Of a stretch of 64,000 bases of DNA, positions 11,702-25,200 are shown piece after piece (the stretch's first letter is position 1; each line of letters starts with the position of its first letter). A program made the translations under genes and the position numbers. Below the pieces are notes generated by a model that saw only the letters and a list, made by a program, of their open reading frames with translations, was not told where the DNA came from and did no database searches. The DNA comes from Amblyomma americanum (Eukaryota > Arthropoda > Arachnida > Ixodida > Ixodidae): assembly GCF_052857255.1 (NCBI RefSeq), contig NW_027526500.1:186001-250000 (forward strand), read 5' to 3'.

Positions 11702-14700
11702 ACCGATGTGTTGTGATTTAGCTCGTTTCGGTCTAAAACAGCTTGTTTCGCTGTATTAAGCAAGAATACATGCTTTTCGCGCAGTTTTAAAAGAAAAAGT
11801 TTTGACGCGTATCAGAGGAACACTTGTAAAACCGATGTGTTGTGATTTAGCTCATTTCGGTCTAAAACAGCTTGTTTCGCTGTATTAAGCAAGAATACAT
11901 GCTTTTCGCGCAGTTATAAGAGAAAAAGTTTTGACGAGTATCACGTGGATACTTGTAAAACCGATGTGTTCAGATTTAGCTCCTTTCGGTCAAAAACAGC
12001 TTGTTTCGTTGTATTAAGCAAGAATACATGCTTTTCGCGCAGTTATAAGAGAAAAAGTTTTGACGCGTATTAGACACTTGTAAAACCGATGTGTTGTGAT
12101 TTAGCTCGTTTCGGTCTAAAACAGCTTGTTTCGTTGTATTAAGCAAGAATACATGCTTTTCGCGCAGTTATAGGAGAAAAAGTTTTGAGGAGTATCACGT
12201 GGATACTTGTAAAACCGATGTGTTCAGATTTAGCTCGTTTCGGTCAAAAACAGCTTGTTTCGTTGTATTAAGCACGAATACATGCTTTTCGCGCAGTTAA
12301 AAGAGAAAAAGTTTTGACGAGTATCACGTGGAACACTTGTAATACCGATGTGTTGTGATTTAGCTCGTTTCGGTCTAAAACAGCTTGTTTCGCTGTATTA
12401 AGCAAGAATACATGCTTTTCGCGCAGTTATAAGAGAAAAAGTTTTGACGAGTATCACGTGGAACACTTGTAGTACCGATGTGTTGTGATTTAGCTCATTT
12501 CGGTCTAAAACAGCTTGTTTCGCTGTATTAAGCAAGAATACATGCTTTTCGCGCAGTTATAAGAGAAAAAGTTTTGACGCGTGTCACAGGGACACTTGTG
12601 AAACCGATGTGTTCAGATTTAGCTCGTTTCGGTCTGAAACAGCTTGTTTCGTTGTATTAAGCACGAATACATGCTTTTCGCGCAGTTATAAGAGAAAAAG
12701 GTTAGACGCGTATCAGAGGAACACTTGTAAAACCGATGTGTTGTGATTTAGCTCGTTTCGGTCTAAAACAGCTTGTTTCGCTGTATTAAGCAAGAATACA
12801 TGCTTTTCGCGCAGTTATAGGAGAAAAAGTTTTGACGCGTATCAGAGGAACACTTGTAAAACCGATGTGTTGTGATTTAGCTCGTTTCGGTCTAAAACAG
12901 CTTGTTTCGCTGTATTAAGCAAGAATACATGCTTTTCGCGCAGTTATAAGAGAAAAAGTTTTGACGCGTATCAGAGGAACACTTGTAAAACCGATGTGTT
13001 CAGATTTAGCTCGTTTCGGTCTAAAACAGCTTGTTTCGTTGTATTAAGCACGAATACATGCTTTACGCGCAGTTATAGAAGAAAAAGTTTTGACGCGTAT
13101 CAGAGACACTTGTAAAACCGATGTGTTGTGATTTAGCTCGTTTCGGTCTAAAACAGCTTGTTTCGTTGTATTAAGCAAGAATACATGCTTTTCGCGCAGT
13201 TATAAGAGAAAAAGTTTTGACGCGTGTCACAGGGACACTTGTAAACCGATGTGTTCAGATTTAGCTCGTTTCGGTTTGAAACAGCTTGTTTCGTAGTAAT
13301 AAGCAAGAATACATGCTTTTCGCGCAGTTATAAGAGAAAAAGTTTTGACGCGTATCAGAGGAACACTTGTAAAACCTTTGTGTTGTGATTTAGCTCGTTT
13401 CGGTCTAAAACAGCTTGTTTCGCTGTATTAAGCAAGAATACATGCTTTTCGCGCAGTTATAAGAGAAAAAGTTTTGACGCGTATTACAGAGACACTTGTA
13501 AAACCGATGTGTTGTGATTTAGCTCGTTTCGGTCTAAAACAGCTTGTTTCGTTGTATTAAGCACGAATACATGCTTTTCGCGCAGTTATAAGAGAAAAAG
13601 TTTTGACGAGTATCACGTTTAACACTTGTAATACCGATGTGTTGTGATTTAGCTCGTTTCGGTCTAAAACAGCTTGTTCCGCTGTATTAAGCAAGAATAC
13701 ATGCTTTTCGCGCAGTTATAAGAGAAAAAGTTTTGACGCGTATCAGAGGAAAACTTGTAAAACCGATGTGTTGTGATTTAGCTCGTTTCGGTCTAAAACA
13801 GCTTGTTTCGCTGTATTAAGCAAGAATACATGCTTTTCGCGCAGTTATAGGAGAAAAAGTTTTGACGCGTATTAGAGAGACACTTGCAAAACCGATGTGT
13901 TGTGATTTAGCTCGTTTCGGTCTAAAACAGCTTGTTTCGTTGTATTAAGCAAGAATACATGCTTTTCGCGCAGTTATAAGAGAAAAAGTTTTGACGCGTA
14001 TTAGAGAGACACTTGTAAAACCGATGTGTTGTGATTAGCTCGTTTCGGTCTAAAACAGCTTGTTTCGTTGTATTAAGCAAGAATACATGCTTTTCGCGCA
14101 GTTAAAAGAGAAAAAGTTTTGACGAGTATCACGTGGAACACTTGTAATACCGATGTGTTGTGATTTAGCTCGTTTCGGTCTAAAACAGCTTGTTTCGCTG
14201 TATTAAGCAAGAATACATGCTTTTCGCGCAGTTTTAAAATAAAAAGTTTTGACGCGTATCAGAGGAACACTTGTAAAACCGATGTGTTGTGATTTAGCTC
14301 ATTTCGGTCTAAAACAGCTTGTTTCGCTGTATTAAGCAAGAATACATGCTTTTCGCGCAGTTATAAGAGAAAAAGTTTTGACGAGTATCACCTGGATACT
14401 TGTAAAACCGATGTGTTCAGATTTAGCTCGTTTCGGTCAAAAACAGCTTGTTTCGTTGTATTAAGCACGAATACATGCTTTTCGCGCAGTTAAAAGAGAA
14501 AAAGTTTTGACGAGTATCACGTGGAACACTTGTAATACCGATGTGTTGTGATTTAGCTCGTTTCGGTCTAAAACAGCTTGTTTCGCTGTATTAAGCAAGA
14601 ATACATGCTTTTCGCGCAGTTATAAGAGAAAAAGTTTTGACGAGTATCACGTGGAACACTTGTAGTACCGATGTGTTGTGATTTAGCTCATTTCGGTCTA

Positions 14701-15441
14701 AAACAGCTTGTTTCGCTGTATTAAGCAAGAATACATGCTTTTCGCGCAGTTATAAGAGAAAAAGTTTTGACGCGTGTCACAGGGACACTTGTGAAACCGA
14801 TGTGTTCAGATTTAGCTCGTTTCGGTCTGAAACAGCTTGTTTCGTTGTATTATGCACGAATACATGCTTTTCGCGCAGTTATAAGAGAAAAAGTTTAGAC
14901 GCGTATCAGAGGAACACTTGTAAAACCGATGTGTTGTGATTTAGCTCGTTTCGGTCTAAAACAGCTTGTTTCGCTGTATTAAGCAAGAATACATGCTTTT
15001 CGCGCAGTTATAAGAGAAGAAGTTTTGACGCGTATCAGAGGAACACTTGTAAAACCGATGTGTTCAGATTTAGCTCGTTTCGGTCTAAAACAGCTTGTTT
15101 CGTTGTATTAAGCAAGAATACATGCTTTTCGCGCAGTTATAAGAGAAAAAGTTTTGACGAGTATCACGTGGATACTTGTAAAACCGATGTGTTCAGATTT
15201 AGCTCCTTTCGGTCTAAAACAGCTTGTTTCGTTGTATTAAGCACGAGTACATGCTTTTCGCGCAGTTAAAAGAGAAAAAGTTTTGACGAGTATCACGTGG
15301 ACCACTTGTAATACCGATGTGTTGTGATTTAGCTCGTTTCGGTCTAAAACAGCTTGTTTCGCTGTATTAAGCAAGAATACATGCTTTTCGCGCAGTTATA
15401 AGAGAAAAAGTTTTGAAGCGTATCAGAGGAACACTTGTAAA
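11702..15441. repeat. 29-monomer tandem block, copy 1 (3,740 bp)
   Basis: Identical in order to 15,442-19,181 at a constant offset of 3,740 bp (29 x 129 = 3,741). Shared rare markers are AAAAAGGTTAGACG near 12,695 (partner near 16,435), TCGGTTTGAA at 13,271 (partner 17,011), TTAAAATAAAAAG near 14,233 (partner near 17,973), CACCTGGATAC near 14,389 (partner near 18,129) and CACGAGTACATG near 15,242 (partner near 18,982). One difference noticed: TTATGCACG at 14,850 against TTAAGCACG in copy 2. Confidence 0.9.
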
Positions 15442-18400
15442 ACCGATGTGTTGTGATTTAGCTCGTTTCGGTCTAAAACAGCTTGTTTCGCTGTATTAAG
15501 CAAGAATACATGCTTTTCGCGCAGTTTTAAAAGAAAAAGTTTTGACGCGTATCAGAGGAACACTTGTAAAACCGATGTGTTGTGATTTAGCTCATTTCGG
15601 TCTAAAACAGCTTGTTTCGCTGTATTAAGCAAGAATACATGCTTTTCGCGCAGTTATAAGAGAAAAAGTTTTGACGAGTATCACGTGGATACTTGTAAAA
15701 CCGATGTGTTCAGATTTAGCTCCTTTCGGTCAAAAACAGCTTGTTTCGTTGTATTAAGCAAGAATACATGCTTTTCGCGCAGTTATAAGAGAAAAAGTTT
15801 TGACGCGTATTAGACACTTGTAAAACCGATGTGTTGTGATTTAGCTCGTTTCGGTCTAAAACAGCTTGTTTCGTTGTATTAAGCAAGAATACATGCTTTT
15901 CGCGCAGTTATAGGAGAAAAAGTTTTGAGGAGTATCACGTGGATACTTGTAAAACCGATGTGTTCAGATTTAGCTCGTTTCGGTCAAAAACAGCTTGTTT
16001 CGTTGTATTAAGCACGAATACATGCTTTTCGCGCAGTTAAAAGAGAAAAAGTTTTGACGAGTATCACGTGGAACACTTGTAATACCGATGTGTTGTGATT
16101 TAGCTCGTTTCGGTCTAAAACAGCTTGTTTCGCTGTATTAAGCAAGAATACATGCTTTTCGCGCAGTTATAAGAGAAAAAGTTTTGACGAGTATCACGTG
16201 GAACACTTGTAGTACCGATGTGTTGTGATTTAGCTCATTTCGGTCTAAAACAGCTTGTTTCGCTGTATTAAGCAAGAATACATGCTTTTCGCGCAGTTAT
16301 AAGAGAAAAAGTTTTGACGCGTGTCACAGGGACACTTGTGAAACCGATGTGTTCAGATTTAGCTCGTTTCGGTCTGAAACAGCTTGTTTCGTTGTATTAA
16401 GCACGAATACATGCTTTTCGCGCAGTTATAAGAGAAAAAGGTTAGACGCGTATCAGAGGAACACTTGTAAAACCGATGTGTTGTGATTTAGCTCGTTTCG
16501 GTCTAAAACAGCTTGTTTCGCTGTATTAAGCAAGAATACATGCTTTTCGCGCAGTTATAGGAGAAAAAGTTTTGACGCGTATCAGAGGAACACTTGTAAA
16601 ACCGATGTGTTGTGATTTAGCTCGTTTCGGTCTAAAACAGCTTGTTTCGCTGTATTAAGCAAGAATACATGCTTTTCGCGCAGTTATAAGAGAAAAAGTT
16701 TTGACGCGTATCAGAGGAACACTTGTAAAACCGATGTGTTCAGATTTAGCTCGTTTCGGTCTAAAACAGCTTGTTTCGTTGTATTAAGCACGAATACATG
16801 CTTTACGCGCAGTTATAGAAGAAAAAGTTTTGACGCGTATCAGAGACACTTGTAAAACCGATGTGTTGTGATTTAGCTCGTTTCGGTCTAAAACAGCTTG
16901 TTTCGTTGTATTAAGCAAGAATACATGCTTTTCGCGCAGTTATAAGAGAAAAAGTTTTGACGCGTGTCACAGGGACACTTGTAAACCGATGTGTTCAGAT
17001 TTAGCTCGTTTCGGTTTGAAACAGCTTGTTTCGTAGTAATAAGCAAGAATACATGCTTTTCGCGCAGTTATAAGAGAAAAAGTTTTGACGCGTATCAGAG
17101 GAACACTTGTAAAACCTTTGTGTTGTGATTTAGCTCGTTTCGGTCTAAAACAGCTTGTTTCGCTGTATTAAGCAAGAATACATGCTTTTCGCGCAGTTAT
17201 AAGAGAAAAAGTTTTGACGCGTATTACAGAGACACTTGTAAAACCGATGTGTTGTGATTTAGCTCGTTTCGGTCTAAAACAGCTTGTTTCGTTGTATTAA
17301 GCACGAATACATGCTTTTCGCGCAGTTATAAGAGAAAAAGTTTTGACGAGTATCACGTTTAACACTTGTAATACCGATGTGTTGTGATTTAGCTCGTTTC
17401 GGTCTAAAACAGCTTGTTCCGCTGTATTAAGCAAGAATACATGCTTTTCGCGCAGTTATAAGAGAAAAAGTTTTGACGCGTATCAGAGGAAAACTTGTAA
17501 AACCGATGTGTTGTGATTTAGCTCGTTTCGGTCTAAAACAGCTTGTTTCGCTGTATTAAGCAAGAATACATGCTTTTCGCGCAGTTATAGGAGAAAAAGT
17601 TTTGACGCGTATTAGAGAGACACTTGCAAAACCGATGTGTTGTGATTTAGCTCGTTTCGGTCTAAAACAGCTTGTTTCGTTGTATTAAGCAAGAATACAT
17701 GCTTTTCGCGCAGTTATAAGAGAAAAAGTTTTGACGCGTATTAGAGAGACACTTGTAAAACCGATGTGTTGTGATTAGCTCGTTTCGGTCTAAAACAGCT
17801 TGTTTCGTTGTATTAAGCAAGAATACATGCTTTTCGCGCAGTTAAAAGAGAAAAAGTTTTGACGAGTATCACGTGGAACACTTGTAATACCGATGTGTTG
17901 TGATTTAGCTCGTTTCGGTCTAAAACAGCTTGTTTCGCTGTATTAAGCAAGAATACATGCTTTTCGCGCAGTTTTAAAATAAAAAGTTTTGACGCGTATC
18001 AGAGGAACACTTGTAAAACCGATGTGTTGTGATTTAGCTCATTTCGGTCTAAAACAGCTTGTTTCGCTGTATTAAGCAAGAATACATGCTTTTCGCGCAG
18101 TTATAAGAGAAAAAGTTTTGACGAGTATCACCTGGATACTTGTAAAACCGATGTGTTCAGATTTAGCTCGTTTCGGTCAAAAACAGCTTGTTTCGTTGTA
18201 TTAAGCACGAATACATGCTTTTCGCGCAGTTAAAAGAGAAAAAGTTTTGACGAGTATCACGTGGAACACTTGTAATACCGATGTGTTGTGATTTAGCTCG
18301 TTTCGGTCTAAAACAGCTTGTTTCGCTGTATTAAGCAAGAATACATGCTTTTCGCGCAGTTATAAGAGAAAAAGTTTTGACGAGTATCACGTGGAACACT

Positions 18401-19264
18401 TGTAGTACCGATGTGTTGTGATTTAGCTCATTTCGGTCTAAAACAGCTTGTTTCGCTGTATTAAGCAAGAATACATGCTTTTCGCGCAGTTATAAGAGAA
18501 AAAGTTTTGACGCGTGTCACAGGGACACTTGTGAAACCGATGTGTTCAGATTTAGCTCGTTTCGGTCTGAAACAGCTTGTTTCGTTGTATTAAGCACGAA
18601 TACATGCTTTTCGCGCAGTTATAAGAGAAAAAGTTTAGACGCGTATCAGAGGAACACTTGTAAAACCGATGTGTTGTGATTTAGCTCGTTTCGGTCTAAA
18701 ACAGCTTGTTTCGCTGTATTAAGCAAGAATACATGCTTTTCGCGCAGTTATAAGAGAAGAAGTTTTGACGCGTATCAGAGGAACACTTGTAAAACCGATG
18801 TGTTCAGATTTAGCTCGTTTCGGTCTAAAACAGCTTGTTTCGTTGTATTAAGCAAGAATACATGCTTTTCGCGCAGTTATAAGAGAAAAAGTTTTGACGA
18901 GTATCACGTGGATACTTGTAAAACCGATGTGTTCAGATTTAGCTCCTTTCGGTCTAAAACAGCTTGTTTCGTTGTATTAAGCACGAGTACATGCTTTTCG
19001 CGCAGTTAAAAGAGAAAAAGTTTTGACGAGTATCACGTGGACCACTTGTAATACCGATGTGTTGTGATTTAGCTCGTTTCGGTCTAAAACAGCTTGTTTC
19101 GCTGTATTAAGCAAGAATACATGCTTTTCGCGCAGTTATAAGAGAAAAAGTTTTGAAGCGTATCAGAGGAACACTTGTAAAACCGATGTGTTGTGATTTA
19201 GCTCGTTTCGGTCTAAAACAGCTTGTTTCGCTGTATTAAGCAAGAATACATGCTTTTCGCGCAG
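15442..19264. repeat. 29-monomer tandem block, copy 2 (3,740 bp plus overrun)
   Basis: Second copy of 11,702-15,441, directly adjacent. The offset of 3,740 holds until about 19,265. There the sequence continues with TTATAAGAG instead of the TTTTAAAAG that marks the start of copy 2 at 15,525, which places the exit of the duplication. Direct adjacency and a whole-monomer unit fit one unequal exchange between aligned arrays. Confidence 0.9.
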
Positions 19265-22245
19265 TTATAAGAGAAAAAGTTTTGACGCGTATCAGAGGAA
19301 CACTTGTAAAACCGATGTGTTCAGATTTAGCTCGTTTCGGTCTAAAACAGCTTGTTTCATTGTATTAAGCACGAATACATGCTTTACGCGCAGTTATAGA
19401 AGAAAAAGTTTTGACGCGTATCAGAGACACTTGTAAAACCGATGTGTTGTGATTTAGCTCGTTTCGGTCTAAAACAGCTTGTTTCGTTGTATTAAGCAAG
19501 AATACATGCTTTTCGCGCAGTTATAAGAGAAAAAGTTGACGAGTATCACGTGGATACTTGTAAAACCGATGTGTTCAGATTTAGCTCGTTTCGGTCTAAA
19601 ACAGCTTGTTTCGTTGTATTAAGCACGAATACATGCTTTTCGCGCAGTTATAAGAGAAAAAGTTTTGACGCGTATTAGAGAGACACTTGTAAAACCGATG
19701 TGTTGTGATTAGCTCGTTTCGGTCTAAAACAGCTTGTTTCGTTGTATTAAGCAAGAATACATGCTTTTCGCGCAGTTAAAAGAGAAAAAGTTTTGACGAG
19801 TATCACGTGGAACACTTGTAATACCGATGTGTTGTGATTTAGCTCGTTTCGGTCTAAAACAGCTTGTTTCGCTGTATTAAGCAAGAATACATGCTTTTCG
19901 CGCAGTTTTAAAAGAAAAAGTTTTGACGCGTATCAGAGGAACACTTGTAAAACCGATGTGTTGTGATTTAGCTCATTTCGGTCTAAAACAGCTTGTTTCG
20001 CTGTATTAAGCAAGAATACATGCTTTTCGCGCAGTTATAAGAGAAAAAGTTTTGACGAGTATCACGTGGATACTTGTAAAACCGATGTGTTCAGATTTAG
20101 CTCCTTTCGGTCTAAAACAGCTTGTTTCGTTGTATTAAGCAAGAATACATGCTTTTCGCGCAGTTATAAGAGAAAAAGTTTTGACGCGTATTAGACACTT
20201 GTAAAACCGATGTGTTGTGATTTAGCTCGTTTCGGTCTAAAACAGCTTGTTTCGTTGTATTAAGCAAGAATACATGCTTTTCGCGCAGTTATAGGAGAAA
20301 AAGTTTTGACGAGTATCACGTGGATACTTGTAAAACCGATGTGTTCAGATTTAGCTCGTTTCGGTCAAAAACAGCTTGTTTCGTTGTATTAAGCACGAAT
20401 ACATGCTTTTCGCGCAGTTAAAAGAGAAAAAGTTTTGACGAGTATCACGTGGAACACTTGTAATACCGATGTGTTGTGATTTAGCTCGTTTCGGTCTAAA
20501 ACAGCTTGTTTCGCTGTATTAAGCAAGAATACATGCTTTTCGCGCAGTTATAAGAGAAAAAGTTTTGACGAGTATCACGTGGAACACTTGTAGTACCGAT
20601 GTGTTGTGATTTAGCTCATTTCGGTCTAAAACAGCTTGTTTCGCTGTATTAGGCAAGAATACATGCTTTTCGTGCAGTTATAAGAGAAAAAGTTTTGACG
20701 CGTGTCACAGGGACACTTGTGAAACCGATGTGTTCAGATTTAGCTCGTTTCGGTCTGAAACAGCTTGTTTCGTTGTATTAAGCACGAATACATGCTTTTC
20801 GCGCAGTTATAAGAGAAAAAGTTTAGACGCGTATCAGAGGAACACTTGTAAAACCGATGTGTTGTGATTTAGCTCGTTTCGGTCTAAAACAGCTTGTTTC
20901 GCTGTATTAAGCAAGAATACATGCTTTTCGCGCAGTTATAGGAGAAAAAGTTTTGACGCGTATCAGAGGAACACTTGTAAAACCGATGTGTTGTGATTTA
21001 GCTCGTTTCGGTCTAAAACAGCTTGTTTCGCTGTATTAAGCAAGAATACATGCTTTTCGCGCAGTTATAAGAGAAAAAGTTTTGACGCGTATCAGAGGAA
21101 CACTTGTAAAACCGATGTGTTCAGATTTAGCTCGTTTCGGTCTAAAACAGCTTGTTTCGTTGTATTAAGCACGAATACATGCTTTACGCGCAGTTATAGA
21201 AGAAAAAGTTTTGACGCGTATCAGAGACACTTGTAAAACCGATGTGTTGTGATTTAGCTCGTTTCGGTCTAAAACAGCTTGTTTCGTTGTATTAAGCAAG
21301 AATACATGCTTTTCGCGCAGTTATAAGAGAAAAAGTTTTGACGCGTGTCACAGGGACACTTGTAAACCGATGTGTTCAGATTTAGCTCGTTTCGGTTTGA
21401 AACAGCTTGTTTCGTAGTAATAAGCAAGAATACATGCTTTTCGCGCAGTTATAAGAGAAAAAGTTTTGACGCGTATCAGAGGAACACTTGTAAAACCTTT
21501 GTGTTGTGATTTAGCTCGTTTCGGTCTAAAACAGCTTGTTTCGCTGTATTAAGCAAGAATACATGCTTTTCGCGCAGTTATAAGAGAAAAAGTTTTGACG
21601 CGTATTACAGAGACACTTGTAAAACCGATGTGTTGTGATTTAGCTCGTTTCGGTCTAAAACAGCTTGTTTCGTTGTATTAAGCACGAATACATGCTTTTC
21701 GCGCAGTTATAAGAGAAAAAGTTTTGACGAGTATCACGTTTAACACTTGTAATACCGATGTGTTGTGATTTAGCTCGTTTCGGTCTAAAACAGCTTGTTC
21801 CGCTGTATTAAGCAAGAATACATGCTTTTCGCGCAGTTATAAGAGAAAAAGTTTTGACGCGTATCAGAGGAAAACTTGTAAAACCGATGTGTTGTGATTT
21901 AGCTCGTTTCGGTCTAAAACAGCTTGTTTCGCTGTATTAAGCAAGAATACATGCTTTTCGCGCAGTTATAGGAGAAAAAGTTTTGACGCGTATTAGAGAG
22001 ACACTTGCAAAACCGATGTGTTGTGATTTAGCTCGTTTCGGTCTAAAACAGCTTGTTTCGTTGTATTAAGCAAGAATACATGCTTTTCGCGCAGTTATAA
22101 GAGAAAAAGTTTTGACGCGTATTAGAGACACTTGTAAAACCGATGTGTTGTGATTTAGCTCGTTTCGGTCTAAAACAGCTTGTTTCGTTGTATTAAGCAA
22201 GAATACATGCTTTTCGCGCAGTTATAGGAGAAAAAGTTTTGACGA
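18125..22245. repeat. ~32-monomer block, copy 1 (4,121 bp offset)
   Basis: Matches 22,246-26,330. The 69-codon repeat stretch beginning at 18,800 recurs at 22,921 (4,121 bp), and TTTCATTG-containing monomers near 19,356 and 23,477 agree. The first half overlaps copy 2 of the 3,740 bp tandem, so duplications are stacked. Near 21,675 the second copy has one additional monomer (near 25,800-25,925), after which the offset becomes 4,244. About 22,087-22,245 is junction sequence with no partner at this offset. Confidence 0.82.
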
Positions 22246-25200
22246 GTATCACGTGGATACTTGTAAAACCGATGTGTTCAGATTTAGCTCGTTTCGGTCA
22301 AAAACAGCTTGTTTCGTTGTATTAAGCACGAATACATGCTTTTCGCGCAGTTAAAAGAGAAAAAGTTTTGACGAGTATCACGTGGAACACTTGTAATACC
22401 GATGTGTTGTGATTTAGCTCGTTTCGGTCTAAAACAGCTTGTTTCGCTGTATTAAGCAAGAATACATGCTTTTCGCGCAGTTATAAGAGAAAAAGTTTTG
22501 ACGAGTATCACGTGGAACACTTGTAGTACCGATGTGTTGTGATTTAGCTCATTTCGGTCTAAAACAGCTTGTTTCGCTGTATTAAGCAAGAATACATGCT
22601 TTTCGCGCAGTTATAAGAGAAAAAGTTTTGACGCGTGTCACAGGGACACTTGTGAAACCGATGTGTTCAGATTTAGCTCGTTTCGGTCTGAAACAGCTTG
22701 TTTCGTTGTATTAAGCACAAATACATGCTTTTCACGCAGTTATAAGAGAAAAAGTTTAGACGCGTATCAGAGGAACACTTGTAAAACCGATGTGTTGTGA
22801 TTTAGCTCGTTTCGGTCTAAAACAGCTTGTTTCGCTGTATTAAGCAAGAATACATGCTTTTCGCGCAGTTATAAGAGAAGAAGTTTTGACGCGTATCAGA
22901 GGAACACTTGTAAAACCGATGTGTTCAGATTTAGCTCGTTTCGGTCTAAAACAGCTTGTTTCGTTGTATTAAGCAAGAATACATGCTTTTCGCGCAGTTA
23001 TAAGAGAAAAAGTTTTGACGAGTATCACGTGGATACTTGTAAAACCGATGTGTTCAGATTTAGCTCCTTTCGGTCTAAAACAGCTTGTTTCGTTGTATTA
23101 AGCACGAGTACATGCTTTTCGCGCAGTTAAAAGAGAAAAAGTTTTGACGAGTATCACGTGGACCACTTGTAATACCGATGTGTTGTGATTTAGCTCGTTT
23201 CGGTCTAAAACAGCTTGTTTCGCTGTATTAAGCAAGAATACATGCTTTTCGCGCAGTTATAAGAGAAAAAGTTTTGAAGCGTATCAGAGGAACACTTGTA
23301 AAACCGATGTGTTGTGATTTAGCTCGTTTCGGTCTAAAACAGCTTGTTTCGCTGTATTAAGCAAGAATACATGCTTTTCGCGCAGTTATAAGAGAAAAAG
23401 TTTTGACGCGTATCAGAGGAACACTTGTAAAACCGATGTGTTCAGATTTAGCTCGTTTCGGTCTAAAACAGCTTGTTTCATTGTATTAAGCACGAATACA
23501 TGCTTTACGCGCAGTTATAGAAGAAAAAGTTTTGACGCGTATCAGAGACACTTGTAAAACCGATGTGTTGTGATTTAGCTCGTTTCGGTCTAAAACAGCT
23601 TGTTTCGTTGTATTAAGCAAGAATACATGCTTTTCGCGCAGTTATAAGAGAAAAAGTTGACGAGTATCACGTGGATACTTGTAAAACCGATGTGTTCAGA
23701 TTTAGCTCGTTTCGGTCTAAAACAGCTTGTTTCGTTGTATTAAGCACGAATACATGCTTTTCGCGCAGTTATAAGAGAAAAAGTTTTGACGCGTATTAGA
23801 GAGACACTTGTAAAACCGATGTGTTGTGATTAGCTCGTTTCGGTCTAAAACAGCTTGTTTCGTTGTATTAAGCAAGAATACATGCTTTTCGCGCAGTTAA
23901 AAGAGAAAAAGTTTTGACGAGTATCACGTGGAACACTTGTAATACCGATGTGTTGTGATTTAGCTCGTTTCGGTCTAAAACAGCTTGTTTCGCTGTATTA
24001 AGCAAGAATACATGCTTTTCGCGCAGTTTTAAAAGAAAAAGTTTTGACGCGTATCAGAGGAACACTTGTAAAACCGATGTGTTGTGATTTAGCTCATTTC
24101 GGTCTAAAACAGCTTGTTTCGCTGTATTAAGCAAGAATACATGCTTTTCGCGCAGTTATAAGAGAAAAAGTTTTGACGAGTATCACGTGGATACTTGTAA
24201 AACCGATGCGTTCAGATTTAGCTCCTTTCGGTCTAAAACAGCTTGTTTCGTTGTATTAAGCAAGAATACATGCTTTTCGCGCAGTTATAAGAGAAAAAGT
24301 TTTGACGCGTATTAGACACTTGTAAAACCGATGTGTTGTGATTTAGCTCGTATCGGTCTAAAACAGCTTGTTTCGTTGTATTAAGCAAGAATACATGCTT
24401 TTCGCGCAGTTATAGGAGAAAAAGTTTTGACGAGTATCACGTGGATACTTGTAAAACCGATGTGTTCAGATTTAGCTCGTTTCGGTCAAAAACAGCTTGT
24501 TTCGTTGTATTAAGCACGAATACATGCTTTTCGCGCAGTTAAAAGAGAAAAAGTTTTGACGAGTATCACGTGGAACACTTGTAATACCGGTGTTGTGATT
24601 TAGCTCGTTTCGGTCTAAAACAGCTTGTTTCGCTGTATTAAGCAAGAATACATGCTTTTCGCGCAGTTATAAGAGAAAAAGTTTTGACGAGTATCACGTG
24701 GAACACTTGTAGTACCGATGTGTTGTGATTTAGCTCATTTCGGTCTAAAACAGCTTGTTTCGCTGTATTAAGCAAGAATACATGCTTTTCACGCAGTTAT
24801 AAGAGAAAAAGTTTTGACGCGTGTCACAGGGACACTTGTGAAACCGATGTGTTCAGATTTAGCTCGTTTCGGTCTGAAACAGCTTGTTTCGTTGTATTAA
24901 GCACGAATACATGCTTTTCGCGCAGTTATAAGAGAAAAAGTTTAGACGCGTATCAGAGGAACACTTGTAAAACCGATGTGTTGTGATTTAGCTCGTTTCG
25001 GTCTAAAACAGCTTGTTTCGCTGTATTAAGCAAGAATACATGCTTTTCGCGCAGTTATAGGAGAAAAAGTTTTGACGCGTATCAGAGGAACACTTGTAAA
25101 ACCGATGTGTTGTGATTTAGCTCGTTTCGGTCTAAAACAGCTTGTTTCGCTGTATTAAGCAAGAATACATGCTTTTCGCGCAGTTATAAGAGAAAAAGTT

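Noticed and set aside
15060..15269. Open frames of 62-88 codons (546, 2043, 15060, 18800, 22921, 29664, 37528, 47276, 49985) as possible small genes
   Set aside because: They are the satellite read in one frame. Since 129 is divisible by 3 the frame persists from monomer to monomer, giving a 43-residue repeated peptide. The frame is open only where TTCAG-type monomers follow each other, because TTGTG-type monomers supply an in-frame TGA. Several start with GTG. There is no independent coding signal.
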